A stretch of 64,000 nt of DNA, from contig OX457031.1 in assembly GCA_949752745.1 (NCBI GenBank), positions 44,518,269 through 44,582,268 of the forward strand. Direction: 5' to 3'. The notes beneath the pieces are model-generated. The model was not told the origin of the DNA. It worked only from the letters and a program-made list of their open reading frames with translations, and made no database searches. The number at the start of each line of letters is the position of its first letter. Within the stretch, counting starts at the first letter, position 1. A program made the translations under genes and the position numbers. Shown piece after piece: positions 35,816 to 47,539 of this stretch. The stretch is from Protula sp. h YS-2021 (Eukaryota > Annelida > Polychaeta > Sabellida > Serpulidae).

Positions 35816-36795
35816 TGCTTCCCAGCAAGAGTCATAGTTCCTATAATATAACTTGTCATTGATCTCAATTTTTCAATCTCGGCGCACGACTGGGGCTAAT
35901 GGCGTTATTTTAGAAATGGTGCATCACATAAATAACCCAATTATAAATTATGGCGCACAATTTTTATGGTCCAATAACAATTTTGTAATGAGAAAAATAG
36001 ATGTTTTCTTCAGATCAGAACAAAGAATCTCCCATTATCGCCCACAATAACAATGAATCTGTAGTTGTAAAACCACTCTTTACTCCACTTTGGTAGTTTG
36101 GATGAGGTCGAAAATAGTGCGCCAGGATACATCTCAGTGTGCTTTTTAAGAAAAGGCATGCCACTCCGAACCTCGGTGTCCTGGAACATGCGCCGAAAGA
36201 TCTAGAGCCGCGAAAATTGAGATCAATGGTGATTTCTATTACAGGAACTGTGACCCTTTCTGACCTAGGAAGACAGAAAGGGTCCACTGGGACTAGATGA
36301 TTTGCGGTCTTCCTATGACAGCAAGAGTCATAATTCCTACAATAGGAAATGTCATCGATGTCATTTTTCAAATCTCGGCGCACGACTGGGGCCGACGGCG
36401 TTATTTTAGAAAGGGTGCATCACATAAATGGCCCAATTATAAATTATGGCGCACAAGTTTTATGGTCAGATAGCAATTTTTGACTGAGTAAAATATGTGT
36501 TTTCTTGAGATCAGGATATCGAATCCCTCATTATCGCCCACAACAACACTGAATCCACAGTTACAAAACCACGCTTTCGCTGTTTGGGAGTTTCGCCGAG
36601 GTCGAAAATAATGCGCCAGGGTGCTTCCCTGTGTGCTTTTAAAGAAAAAGCGTGATAGGTCGAGCCTTGGTGTCCTTGAACGTGCGCCGAAAGATCAAGA
36701 GCCTCGAAAATTGAGATCAATGGTCATTTCTATTGTTGGAACTGTGACCCTTTCTGTCCTAGGAAGATAGAAAGGGTCCGCTGGGACTATTCTTG
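35816..36795. repeat. ~494-bp repeat, two tandem copies (third at 46805)
   Basis: Landmarks recur ~490 bp apart: AGCAAGAGTCATA (35825, 36310), CTCGGCGCACGACTGGGG (35879, 36375), TGCGCCGAAAGATC (36189, 36683). Each copy ends in a hairpin with arms GACCCTTTCT and AGAAAGGGTC (36251-36283 and 36746-36779). Confidence 0.85.
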
Positions 36796-37687
36796 CGGAT
36801 ACCTTCATGCAATGCATTGTGGGCAACTGAGGGCATAATGAGCGATATTTGGAGTTTATCACACCGTTTTGTACCAATACAAATTCTTCGATATTTAAGT
36901 TAAGTAATAACACTTTTCTAAACGGTGGAAAGTATTTTAAGTACCAACTTCCTGGCATGTAACAAGGAGACCAAAATGTATGCAATCGGCCGAGAACAAG
37001 AAAAATTCCCTGTTATATTTGGTATAAAACAGTGAGAAAATATGCGTTTTGCCCCGACGCAAGCAATGGCACTTTTTGATCACGTGATGAAAATGTTAAT
37101 TCTCATTGGTGGATGTAAGGTTGTGACGTGAACTCGTCCTGAAGAATGATATTTCTTCTGCGTGGTCAGAAAGGTAAAATAGGTCGAAAGATAAAACTGA
37201 TTTTTTTTTTGGGCGAAAATACAATATAGATGAAGCAAACACTATGTCATGAAAAGTAGCATGTGTGATAGACAAGTAAATATATTTATCAGGACAGTCT
37301 TAATATTATTCATATAATATATATATTCTATAAAAAGATATTTCTTCTGTATCATTGTAATAAATCATGCAGAAATAAATGCGTAATCAGCTGATTGATT
37401 GTTCTTGTCTGTTGCGGATTCTCACGGAACATCAAAGAAACTATTTGTGAAAGCCTTTAAAATTTTTTTCAATAGCATGCTGGTTGTCTAAAAACACGAT
37501 TGTTCTTCGGTGCAGAGAAATTTTGCATTTAGGCAAGATTTCTCTGTTACCCCTTACGAGGTCTCGGTGAATCCGCAAATTTTTTACCTCAAAGATCAAG
37601 GTCAAATTGAAGTCATTTTTTTCCATAATATGGTTTCCAGAAAACTCCTCCCAGCTTCTGAGCCAACGGAGCTTTATATTTGGTACA
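36796..37687. other. Intergenic up to the hAT insertion
   Basis: AT-rich, with an (AT)n patch near 37312-37325. The last 150 bp (GAGGTCTCGGTGAATCCGCA) belongs to the host repeat interrupted by the hAT element; its relative lies at 40170 onward. Confidence 0.5.
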
Positions 37688-37695
37688 CTTAAAGA

Positions 37696-40158
37696 CAGGG
37701 TTGGGAAAAAGAAGGCCAAAAAAAAAAAAAAAAAGACGGCCTTTTCCAGATTTGACGGGGCGAGTGTTTTTTTTTTTTTATTTATCCGCCTTTTTCTGGT
37801 AAAAACCGGTCAAATCCGCCCTTTTCTGGTCAATTGCCAGGCCTTCCAACGTTCCCCAGTTGACATGTAAGCAAGTACTCCATATCAGTGAACGGAAAGC
37901 CTTTAGGTATTGAAGACAACTAGCCTGCAAATGAAGATAATTATCATGAACCATAACGAGTATTTATTTACAACCGTAGCCAGCAGAATCGAGTTTGTTT
38001 GAACAACGCAGGTAATTGTGGTCTGCTGTGTCACTCAGTTGCATTTTAGTCGCTATTTGTCTGGAGTATGTCGACTTAAGACATCGAGCAGCATTTTTTA
38101 TGTTAAAAAGTTTTCTCTGCCCCCCCCCCCCCCCCCCTCAACGTCATATTAATGACTGCTATTGTTCTGATTGTCTCCGGAGCACGTCAACTCAATATAT
38201 ATATAAGGGCAACCCAGTACCTGTTGTAATAAGAAAAGCGAAAACTGGATAGTCTGTAATTTAGAATATTACACATATTTCAAAGAGAATTTTAACAAGG
38301 ATAATTTCAGGTCAATCAAAATGCCTAACACAAAACCAAAGGACCCTATCTGGTCCCACTATATGGTGACAACTGATGGCAATAAAACTGTTGCAAAGTG
38401 TATAGAATGCAAATCTAGTGTTAGTGCTAAAGTTATGAGATTGAAAAATCATAGAGACAAATGTTCTGCGCTTACGCATTCGTCAGTTAAACGAGTAAAT
38501 GAAAATGATAAAACTATATCTGAAGAACCAATGCCAAAGCGACAAAAACTTGAGCAACAAGCAATGTCCCAGTTTGCTGTTTTTTTACGAACAGCAAAGA
38601 AAAAGAACTTCTTGATGAACAAATTGCTAGGCTTTCCTTTGCAACAGGAATTCCTTTTGCGGTTGCAGATCACCCAGAATTTATAAACACAATAAATACG
38701 CTACGTCCCGGATATAAACCACCAGATCGTAAAACAGTTAGTGGTGCACTGTTGGATAAAGTTCTTTCGAAAGTTATTGACAGTAAAAATATGAATTAGC
38801 TGGAAAGGAAGCCACTCTTACTCAGGATGGTTGGAGCGACATCAGCAATCATCCAATGTTAGCAAACAGTATTCATAACGCAGAGGCGCAGCATTTCTTA
38901 AACGCTGTGAAAATAGGAACAAACAAAAAGAACGCCGACTATTGCGCAAATGTTGCAAAAGAAGCCATAGCTTGTGCTGAAAGTGAATTTAACTGTCGTG
39001 TTACAAGCGTCGTTACGCATAACGAAAAAAATGTAAACTACCCGAGCAAAACTGCAAGAGAGCAATCCCGACCTTACTGTGTACGCTTGTTCAGCTCATA
39101 GGTTGAATCTATGCGGACAAGATACAACACAAGCAGCAATCATGAACCGGGTTGTTGAAATAAACAAATACTTTCGCAACCATCGCGTTCCTGGTGCACT
39201 GAAATGCCAAATGGTGTCAAGCCTCAACTGCCAGGTGATACAAGATGGGGAAGTCAGTACACATGTGTGGATACGTATATTAGAAATCGCCCATCGCTTC
39301 TCATGATAGTTCCGCAGAACGAAGAAGTGATTGATGACCGAATCAAAACACCAATACAGAATGTCCACTTGTTTAATGAAGCAAAACACTTACGACAGCA
39401 GCAACAACATATCATCGACGCAATTAATTCTGTGCAATCTGATCACGCAACAATTGCAGATGTGTGTGAAATTTGGCGCACGCTGCTAGAATGCCCTGAC
39501 CTACAGTTTCCTCTCGAAAAAATCCAAAAACGATTCGACCAAGTGATGACACCATCGCACTATTTAGCAAAACTCTTACACCCGTCTCACAGAGGCAGAA
39601 AACTTGGACCCGAACGAACGACTCAGGCACAACAACAAATAATGGATATTGATGAAATGCGCATGCCTGAATTGCTCAGTTTCACGTGTGATGCTATACA
39701 CTTGCCAGGAACATTGACCGCTGATACGGTAATTTGGAACACCAAGCCAACTGTCTGGTGGCAGTGTGTCGAAAAGACACAACTTATGAGCACTACCATC
39801 TGTCAAACTGCCAGAAGCTTGCTAAAAATGCCAGCGAGTTCAGCCTGTGTTGAGCGGATATTTTCAAACTTTGGCTTCTTTCAAACGAAGCATAGAAATC
39901 GTTTAGGCATTCAGAAAACAGCCAAAATGGTTGTATTTTATAGACACTTACGCGGAAACAATGAGGTAGACTGGTAACTCTGTGTGTAGCTTTTTGAGAA
40001 ACAATAAGCAAACCAGAGGAATAATATTTAAAACTGTAAATTTTAATGTGTGTGTAACTGATGTCTAAACGATATAACCGTTTAGACATCAGTTATTATT
40101 ATTTATCCGGGTAAATCCCCAGGATAAATCCACCTGAGATTTGAACATGGCAACCCTG
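37696..40158 (+). mobile_element. hAT DNA transposon, 2463 bp
   Basis: Ends CAGGGTTGGG... and ...CATGGCAACCCTG, a hAT-type terminal inverted repeat. Flanked by 8-bp near-identical duplications, CTTAAAGA (37688-37695) and CTTATAGA (40159-40166), the hAT signature. Contains a broken transposase (next entry), an 18-nt C run at 38120-38137, and a hairpin with 17-bp arms at 40055-40095 (TAACTGATGTCTAAACG / complement). Confidence 0.92.
38321..39977 (+). pseudogene. hAT transposase, BED finger to dimerisation domain, frameshifted
   Basis: 38321-38686 encodes an N-terminal BED-type zinc finger (KPKDPIWSHYMV, CIEC, then H-x(3)-C in KNHRDKC). A continuing but shifted frame gives TVSGALLDKVL and then ATLTQDGWSDISN (about 38810-38850), the DUF659-like catalytic region. 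39204-39977 carries DTRWGSQY and the C-terminal hATC domain (WWQCVEK, SSACVERIFSNFGFFQTKHR, NRLGI). At least two frameshifts or stops break it. Mutations look recent because the domains are still readable. Confidence 0.9.
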
Positions 40159-40166
40159 CTTATAGA

Positions 40167-41580
40167 TAATCATCAGGTCTCGGTGAAACCGCAAAGAATA
40201 AGTTATGTCAAAATATTTTTTTTGAAACGCCTATTACTCACCAAAATAACCATGAAAGTGCTCAGATCCCAGTTTGAACATATAAACCGTAATCAGAAGG
40301 GGTAACCTTTAGTCCTGACTCTTGACCTCTAGGGTCAAGGTCAAAGGTAACGTGACCTCATATGCTGTTAACAATAGGATGACGGGAACGGTTAGAGACG
40401 ATTTTGAGCTCATTTTGAGCTCATTTTCGATCCGTTGGACCTCAACAACGTTACATAAGAGGTACCTCGGTGTCCTTGACCTTCTCGGTAACGGTCAAGG
40501 TCAAAACCGGAAATTAACTATTATCTGGACAACGGTTAGAGATAAGAGCAGTTTTGATCTCATTTTGGAGCCTTTTGGCCTAAGCAACGTTACATAAGAG
40601 GTACATCGGTGACCTTGACCTTGAAATGTAACACGAGAGAAAGGATATGGAAGTTGACCTTAAAATAAATTGTGAAAGTTTCGTCGTAAAAGAGGAAGCG
40701 TTTACATGCAAAGTGACTGTTTAAAACAACGTCTCATTTTCATATTGCTGTTCACCATATATCGCTCACGTCGTAAACACTTAAACGAGTGTTTAAAAAT
40801 TATGTTACCAGTCAGGTACACTGGAGGCCCCGATGTGTTGATTGGGTCCGGTAATAAATCTCCGTTAATATTGGTGCAGTTTCAGGGAAAGGGCTACACG
40901 GTAACCAGAATACAATAAACCTGAACCAAAAACACTCAAAAGTACTACAAACCTGTGTATACACGTTTATGATTTAAATACGTGGACGATAGACTGTTAT
41001 TTTTATCACTGGGCCCCAAGTGAGCGCATGAGACCCTGTATCTGACAGTGCTGCTAGACCATACGTTTTTCTAGTATTGCGCGTTTTTTTGGCTACATAC
41101 GTTTTTATACGTCCTTTTTGCGGACTTTTTGAACATTTACTGAACAAAGTTGTACTGTTTATATGCAACAGTTTCTGTGAAGATGGCTTTTGCTCGAAAA
41201 GTCTGTTCCATTAATTATAAATATAAAATTTTAAACTCTAGTTAGAAATATAACAATACCAAACACCTTTCACCATTGATTGTATATGCTAATTTGTTTG
41301 AGGATATGAAGGTCATAACGATTCTAAACGCTGCCTGTTTTCCTCTGTCCTGCAAGTCAAGATACTCATCCAAAGAGCAGTTCTTTGAAAAGGTAGACAA
41401 GTTGACTTGCAGGCAGAAGAAAGGACTGCATACAGTGTAATTTGTATCCCAGTTATGGGCCGGTGTCCTTACACATTTACTTAATATTTTAAACTTTTTT
41501 TGGTCGTAGATCGGTATGCACATTGTTTAGTGTATAAATACAGCGTCATTTAATTCTGTTTCTATGTCTTGTATATTTAT
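40167..41580. other. Intergenic repeat with CAAGGTCA motifs
   Basis: 40170-40680 is the other half of the repeat split by the hAT element. It holds several TCAAGGTCA/TGACCTTGA octamer-like motifs (40326, 40469, 40495, 40613). 40690-41580 is AT-rich with no gene. Confidence 0.6.
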
Positions 41581-41589
41581 ATGTTATAA

Positions 41590-44335
41590 GACATGTATAA
41601 CGCCCGCACGTGTTTTCCTTGTGTTTTTATTTGCTTATTTACCATTTTTAAAGGGAAACCCCAACAACGCTAGCCTACGTCATCGACCATAGAGGTGACG
41701 TGTCATCCTCTCATTCATTGTAAATAACAGCACTTTGTCTCTAGGATATTTGTTTCAGTGTTTTAGACAAATATTCTGGTATTTGATCGGATATGTACGG
41801 ACCATTACACAAATTTAAGTGTTCTGCTTCTTTTTTGTGTTTGATACTTGCCACCTTGGGCTGTATTCCATCAACTTGTGCGGTGGAAGCCAGCTAAGTG
41901 CTAAGGGCGGTGAGTTCCGCCTCTCTACGCCCTTGCAGTCGCCAACGGTTTTGATGTTTGCTTTCTAGCGAGTATCACTAGAGAATTCGGTCTCCTGGGG
42001 CGGTGAAGTAGGGTAAAAACGCAGTTCTGGGCCGGTATCACGGCCTAAAACCCATGTCAGATTGTCTCGCGAAGGTTGCGCCACTTAGTTGCTACAGCAT
42101 AAACAAACAGCTGTCATGTCAAGTTTGCAGTGCTAGTGGTAGTTTTTGCGTTACAATTCTGCCCGTGCATTGAGTTGCAGTGAACCTGGGATGGTTTAAT
42201 ATATGCCTGGTCTCCCGCACCTTCAGTCCCCCCCCCCCCCCCCCCCACTTCAACCACACGCTAACTCACCCACTTGGGAATTCGAAATTAAACAATACAT
42301 TTTGAACTGAAAATGTTGCGCCATGTTCATTTTCGGAGTTATGGGGCATAAACCTCTATCTGACGAGGGGCATTTCTGTGTGTAGAACTGTATCCTGTCA
42401 CGCCAATGGTCTTTTGTATGTACATGTATTTAAGGCTGGGTCAGATTGTCTGGCGAAGGTCGCGTGACTTAGTTGCCACAAAAAATGTTTGCTGTCAAGC
42501 AAGCCTGCCCACTGCTGCGCCAGAGATTGCGCAGCCGCACGATATTGCTTCTCATCGACCACTCTACGATAGTTGCTTATCTGAGGAAACAGGGAGGTAC
42601 GCGCTCTCGCCAGTTACTGTCGTTGACAAAGGCCAGTCTGAAGTTGCGAAACAACACCTGTTCTAAATTGTACCGCGTCACATATGGGACTGTTGGTTGC
42701 TCTCCGTCTGACGAAGGCGAAGTGGTTTTAGCTGCAACTGCAGTTTTGCTGTGAACGTCAGATGGCAGTTCCGGTCACGCCAAGGATTCTGCGCCACCTT
42801 GATTGGGATCATGTCTATCCAAAGCTCCATCTCACCCACCTGTGGCCATGGTGTATCGAAGACGCTGGGGTTGAAAGTGAAAGTGAAGTCACGATTGAAC
42901 AAAATGCATGCGGACTCCACGGCCACCGTCTGCGTGTCGCAATACATGTGGTCTCAGTTTTTCTGTTCGCGGCGCAAGCTAGACTCAGTCGCCGCAAAAT
43001 TCCCTGTGATAGCCGATTTCCTTATCTATTTGTACGAAGAACGCCGCGTGCGAGTGCGCAATATTGAGGACTATAGATCAGCTATTTCATTCGTGCTAAA
43101 GAAGTGTTCAGGATTCTACACCGGCTCCGATAAGTCTCACGCAACTTCTGCGAAACTTCAAACCCGAAGTCTCGGTCGCGCTACGAATATCGGTTCAGTG
43201 GGACATAGGTTGGTGTTGGATTTTTTTACAGAAAGGCCCGTTCCTGCACATGAAAGATTTGACACCAGAAGAACTCTCTCAAGTGCCCATTTCTGTTAGC
43301 GCTGGCGACAGGGAAGAGGCGAGGCGAACTTCACGCCCCGGATAACAAGGTGCTGCACTGCCAGGACAGTTGGAAGAAAATCACGCTGATTCCGGAGGCA
43401 GGGCTTTCTCAGCAAAACCCATCCTGTCACCACTGGTGCCTTGGCGTTGAAAAACATTTTCATGACGGCTCTCGACGATCTCTGTTCGCCTGACGATGTC
43501 TACCCTTCTGTGCCTATAGCAAACGGAATGGTCGCTACAGAGAGCAGTGGGGCAATTAAGCTCGAGCTCAATCAGATGCCAAGCCAGAAGCCTAGAAATA
43601 ACGTCGGACATTAGTAGTGACGGGGCGAGTCGCTCGCCCGCCATTCAGACATTGCAGTGCGAACTTTTTGTATGGGGCGCAGGGAGGCTTGTGCCCTGTC
43701 ACGCACACTTTAGTTTGTCATGCCAAGTTTTTATACGAGAGTGTTGTATAGACTGTCGGGTTGCTTCGTTGCGCGAACACCTGTCACCTCAAGTTGCTTG
43801 ACAAAGGCGTCTGGAATGTTCTCATGTTGATTCCTAACATAACTGGGTTTGTTCAAGTTTACGGGTAGCTACTAGTTATGATGCGAGGAATTTTGTTGGC
43901 TGCTGCGATCAGTTTCACAAATCGGAATTTCTTTCTAACTCTTCTTTAACTGATTTCTTCATTCTTCCTTCTTTTTCACCACTTGTTTCTTTAGCAAGTG
44001 CGTCCTAATATATCCACCCTACTTGGTAAACGGGACATTAAACACCGAACAAACAGTTTCGCAAAAGAATGGGGAGGAGCTAGGGTTAGGTTCAATAACT
44101 TAGCATTTTTATATTTTTATATTTGACGCCAGAAAGCTTACGGCAACCGGCCCAACCGTCCCCGCCTGTCTTTGACAATTGATGGTGCTTGGTTGCGGCG
44201 CTCAAAGTAATATGAGAGGCTGACACGTCACCTCAATGGTAGATGACGTAGGCTAGTGCTGTTGGGGTTTCCCTTTAAAAAAGGTAAAAAACAATGAAAA
44301 CACGTGCGCGCGTTATAGATGTCTTTGACATGTAC
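41590..44335 (+). mobile_element. DIRS-like retroelement remnant with inverted terminal repeats
   Basis: 41604-41715 is an inverted copy of 44212-44325 (for example AAAGGGAAACCCCAACA at one end and its complement at the other), about 105 bp with few differences. Between them lie remnants of RNase H and tyrosine recombinase in the order expected for DIRS elements. No reverse transcriptase core is readable. A 19-nt C run lies at 42228-42246. Confidence 0.75.
42473..43190 (+). pseudogene. DIRS-like RNase H end and tyrosine-recombinase N-domain
   Basis: 42473-42754 reads LLLIDHSTIVAYLRKQGGTR SR, close to the DIRS RNase H motif 'D-N/H-x-T-x-V-x-Y-x-N/R-x-Q-G-G-T-R-S'. After a frame change, 42751-43160 reads HADSTATVCVSQYMWSQFFC and VIADFLIYLYEERRVRVRNI EDYRSAISFVLKK, the core-binding domain of a DIRS-type recombinase. 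The catalytic R-HxxR-Y half is not found before the right terminal repeat. Confidence 0.75.
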
Positions 44336-44382
44336 TGTCATTATTGGCGTCATTGCTGAGGTTTATCTCCAGTAACACATAA

Positions 44383-46549
44383 AATGGGTTTAATTTCTAA
44401 AAATGTGACTTTTTCATTTATTAGTTTACATTTTTACGCGTTGCTTGGGCCTCTGTCATACGTTGTTCAGCCTCTTTTCATGCGTTTTAAACGTAAATTA
44501 CGGCTGCAGCACTGTAACTGGTATGTATTTTTCTGCAGGAAATTTTATTTTTTAGTATGCTTCAAGTAAAGTGAAATTTTATTTTCTGCTTTTTTCTTCA
44601 TACATTCTTTAACCGTAAATTACGGCTGCAGCACTGTAACTTGCAAGGAAAGCTCTAGCAGGGATACAAAAAAACATCACCTTCAGTCGATGTCCGCTTA
44701 CCAATAACATTACCAATCTTAGAGAAGCTTTGCGCCGAGCAGCAACTTTATACCAGTCAAACAAAACCGTTTTACTAACAGCAATGTTTCATTTCGCCTT
44801 TGCGGCCTTTCTTCGTATTGGTGAAATGACAATTTCATCTGTGTCGAATCCACATCTGTTACACCTGTCAAATTTATTGTTCGAACCAAAGGTAAATAGC
44901 GTAACAGTAACCTTTTACTCGTTTAAACATAAAAGGCCGGGAACTCCTTTCCGTTTAAAGCTTCAAGATTCTCCGAGCTTACCCTTTGTGTCGTCTTTAA
45001 TCAAGTACATAAAGATCAGAGGTCCATCCCCGGGGCCGCTTTTCCTTCTGAACACTAAGCCTGTGTCACGTCTCGCATTTATGACAGCCCTAAACCAATG
45101 TCTTACCGATGCTCAGTTGTCAAACATGCCATACAAGTCCCATAGTTTTCGAGTTGGAGCGGCCACAAATGCAATTGCAAAGGGCATGTCACTGGAACAA
45201 ACTAGAATTCTTGGTAGGTGGCAGAGCGCTTCGGCCTTTCAAAAATACGTCCGCGTTTCATGCCCTCAGTTTACTTGAACGTGTAACAGTCTGGTATGTT
45301 GAAACCTGGTGGACCAGTAGACTGGCCATCAAGGTTAATTTGTGTTCCCATTCGCCGTTGACCGGCGGCAGAATTCGCGTATGCGTGGTCATTGTTCTAA
45401 TTGGGTAACATTCACTGTAATTGTAAATAGGCGGTACCACCGTGGACCGAAGGATCAACCATCACGTAGTACTCGCCACGGTCGCGTGTGTCTTCATTAA
45501 CACTCCATGCCTTTTAGTAAGCAATACGATGTTTTGCGTTCGCCTGCCCTCTGCCGACTAGTCTCCCTGGCCTCTGGCCGGTAGGTTGCGGTAACTGTTA
45601 ACAATTTCCGTTAACAGTTTTGGCGCGATTACCGCCACCTAAATGAGTATCTGTATTAGGTTGTATATCATTTGGTTGTAACATAATTCAATTATGTTAT
45701 ATATGTTTGTAAAGGACATTTATAGTGTAGCACTAGTGAAATAAACAGGCAAGCTATCGCTTGCCAAAATCACACCCAAGTCGTTATGCTTTGCGAGGCT
45801 GCAAACAAAAATGGTATTTTAAATAAACAGTTTAAAATGTACTTTTGTATGATCCGAGCAACCTTGCAGGTTCTCGAAAAATGTTATGTCTGAGTACACA
45901 GTGTTAGTAACTAAGCTACATGAGTACATTGTGATTGGAAGGGTCGGAATCGGATGGAGCAGTTAGCGCATGCGCATTGGAAAGCATCATTTTGGCTTCC
46001 AGCAACAGTTTACAATTTGTAAAAGTTTTATGATTAAAATCCCACCCTCCTCTCTCCTAATGGTAATTTTATATCTTTGTTATCTAATTCACATGTTATG
46101 TCTTTGTCCGGGCGACGGTTATCTATTACTGTTTGGCGCGATTACCGCCACCTAAATGAATATCTGTATTAGGTTGTTTATCATTTAGTTGTAACATAAT
46201 TCAATTATGTTATATATGTTTGTAAAGGACATTTATAGTGTAGCACTAGTGAAATAAACAGGCAAGCTATCGCTTGCCAAAATCACACCCAAGTCATTAT
46301 GCTTTGCGAGGCTGCAAACAAAAAATGGGTTTAATTTCTAAAAATGTGACTTTGATATTTATTAGTTTACATTTTTACGCGTTGCTTGGGCCTCTGTCAT
46401 ACGTGTTCAGCCTCTTTTCATGCGTTTTAAACGTAAATTACGGCTGCAGCACTGTAACTGGCATGTATTTTTCTGCAGGAAATTTTATTTTATAGTATGC
46501 TTCAAGTAAAGTGAAATTTTATTTTCTGCTTCTTTCTTCATACATTCAA
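44383..46549 (+). mobile_element. Tyrosine-recombinase element with split direct repeats
   Basis: Direct repeat A is 44383-44606 and 46324-46549 (~225 bp, nearly identical, including AAACGTAAATTACGGCTGCA). Direct repeat B is 45621-45812 and 46132-46327 (~195 bp, nearly identical, starting TGGCGCGATTACCGCCACCT). Order is A1 - recombinase ORF - B1 - 320 bp unique - B2 - A2. Split direct repeats are typical of Ngaro/PAT-type DIRS-order elements, although the usual order is A1...B1-A2-B2, so this arrangement is atypical. Confidence 0.7.
44640..45278 (+). CDS. Tyrosine recombinase catalytic domain (DIRS/Ngaro-like), N-terminally truncated
   Basis: Open from 44640 (after TAA at 44637) to the stop at 45278, ~212 codons. 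It begins ARKALAGIQKNI and runs into FAFAAFLRIGEM, with the first catalytic Arg in RIGE. HSFRVGAAT gives the H-x-x-R box, and GRWQSASAFQKYVR gives the Tyr nucleophile region. All readable catalytic residues (R...HxxR...Y) are present, so this half domain is not visibly decayed, but the core-binding N-domain is missing. Upstream sequence is repeat A, implying a deletion junction at about 44611-44640. Confidence 0.85.
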   Translation, partial: LARKALAGIQKNITFSRCPLTNNITNLREALRRAATLYQSNKTVLLTAMFHFAFAAFLRIGEMTISSVSNPHLLHLSNLLFEPKVNSVTVTFYSFKHKRPGTPFRLKLQDSPSLPFVSSLIKYIKIRGPSPGPLFLLNTKPVSRLAFMTALNQCLTDAQLSNMPYKSHSFRVGAATNAIAKGMSLEQTRILGRWQSASAFQKYVRVSCPQFT

Positions 46550-47245
46550 CCCAAGATTTTAAACGTTCAACCCAAGATGTGGCAATCGAACCACCAAAAC
46601 TTTAAAATTGATTTCAAAGTGCGAATTCGCTTGTGCTAGCTCTGCATATCCTATACGGATCTTTTATTCCAAAAATACGAATCCTCTTGCTTCTGAATTT
46701 TGGCAACATTTTTCTTTCTATGAGGAACTATATCTGGTATTCAAGCCGACGAAGGTAGCTTTCATGATGAGCCCAATCGGAATTTCGCTGCCATCTTGAA
46801 AACTAATGCTAGATAACTCTTGCAGTCTCCCTATGTATGACAGCGAAAGTTACAGTTCCTGTAACAGAACTTGCCATTGATATCATTTTTGCCAATCTAG
46901 GTGCATCACACGTGTTGGCGCTATTTTCGAAAGGGTGCATCACGTAAATGACGTTACGTCACATTATAAATAAATAAGTGCACAATTTTTATAGTCAGAT
47001 AACAATTTTGTATTGAGAAAAATAAATTTTCCTTACTTTTTTGGATGTAGAAATCCCCATTATCGCCCACAACAAATTTGAGTGTGGTCGAGGTCGAAAA
47101 TAATGCCGCGTGATTCATGGGTGCCCTGGGCCGTGCGCCGAAAGGTTAATAGCCTAGAAATTTGAGATCTGTGAGTATTCCAGTTGGCTGATCTGTTATC
47201 CTTTCTGTCCCGCGAGGACAGAAAGCGTGCGCCGGGCCTTCTTGG
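46550..47245. repeat. Third, diverged copy of the 494-bp repeat
   Basis: 46805-47240 follows the landmarks of 35816-36795 (GGTGCATCACGTAAATG, CATTATCGCCCACAACAA, GTGCGCCGAAAGGTTAA). It ends in a weaker hairpin with arms CTTTCTGTCC / GGACAGAAAG near 47204-47226. Confidence 0.75.
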
Positions 47246-47489
47246 AAACCAGCTAAATATATTAAGTGTGAAGAAAACTTAGTTTATACCTGGTTGTATC
47301 ACAATTGTGTTTCATTTTCGGCGAAGGACAACAGCGCATGGGATTACTGTCGCCGACAACCCCGTCTCCCGCACTGACTATTTTACCCCGAACGATTCCC
47401 CTTAGGAGAAAATACATTTTGAAACGTTTTTAGCCCAGCTTACGTTATACGTAAGCTGGGGTATTCCTATCGGTTTGCGGGTGGCGTCC

Positions 47490-47520
<31 letters not shown>

Positions 47521-47539
47521 GTTTATTTAGTAAACTTTG

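Noticed and set aside
42751..43299. Independent host gene
   Set aside because: The text fits a DIRS recombinase N-domain and lies between inverted terminal repeats.
47491..47520. Telomere-like repeat
   Set aside because: The unit is GTTA, not TTAGGG; it is a microsatellite next to the HINE-like 3' end.
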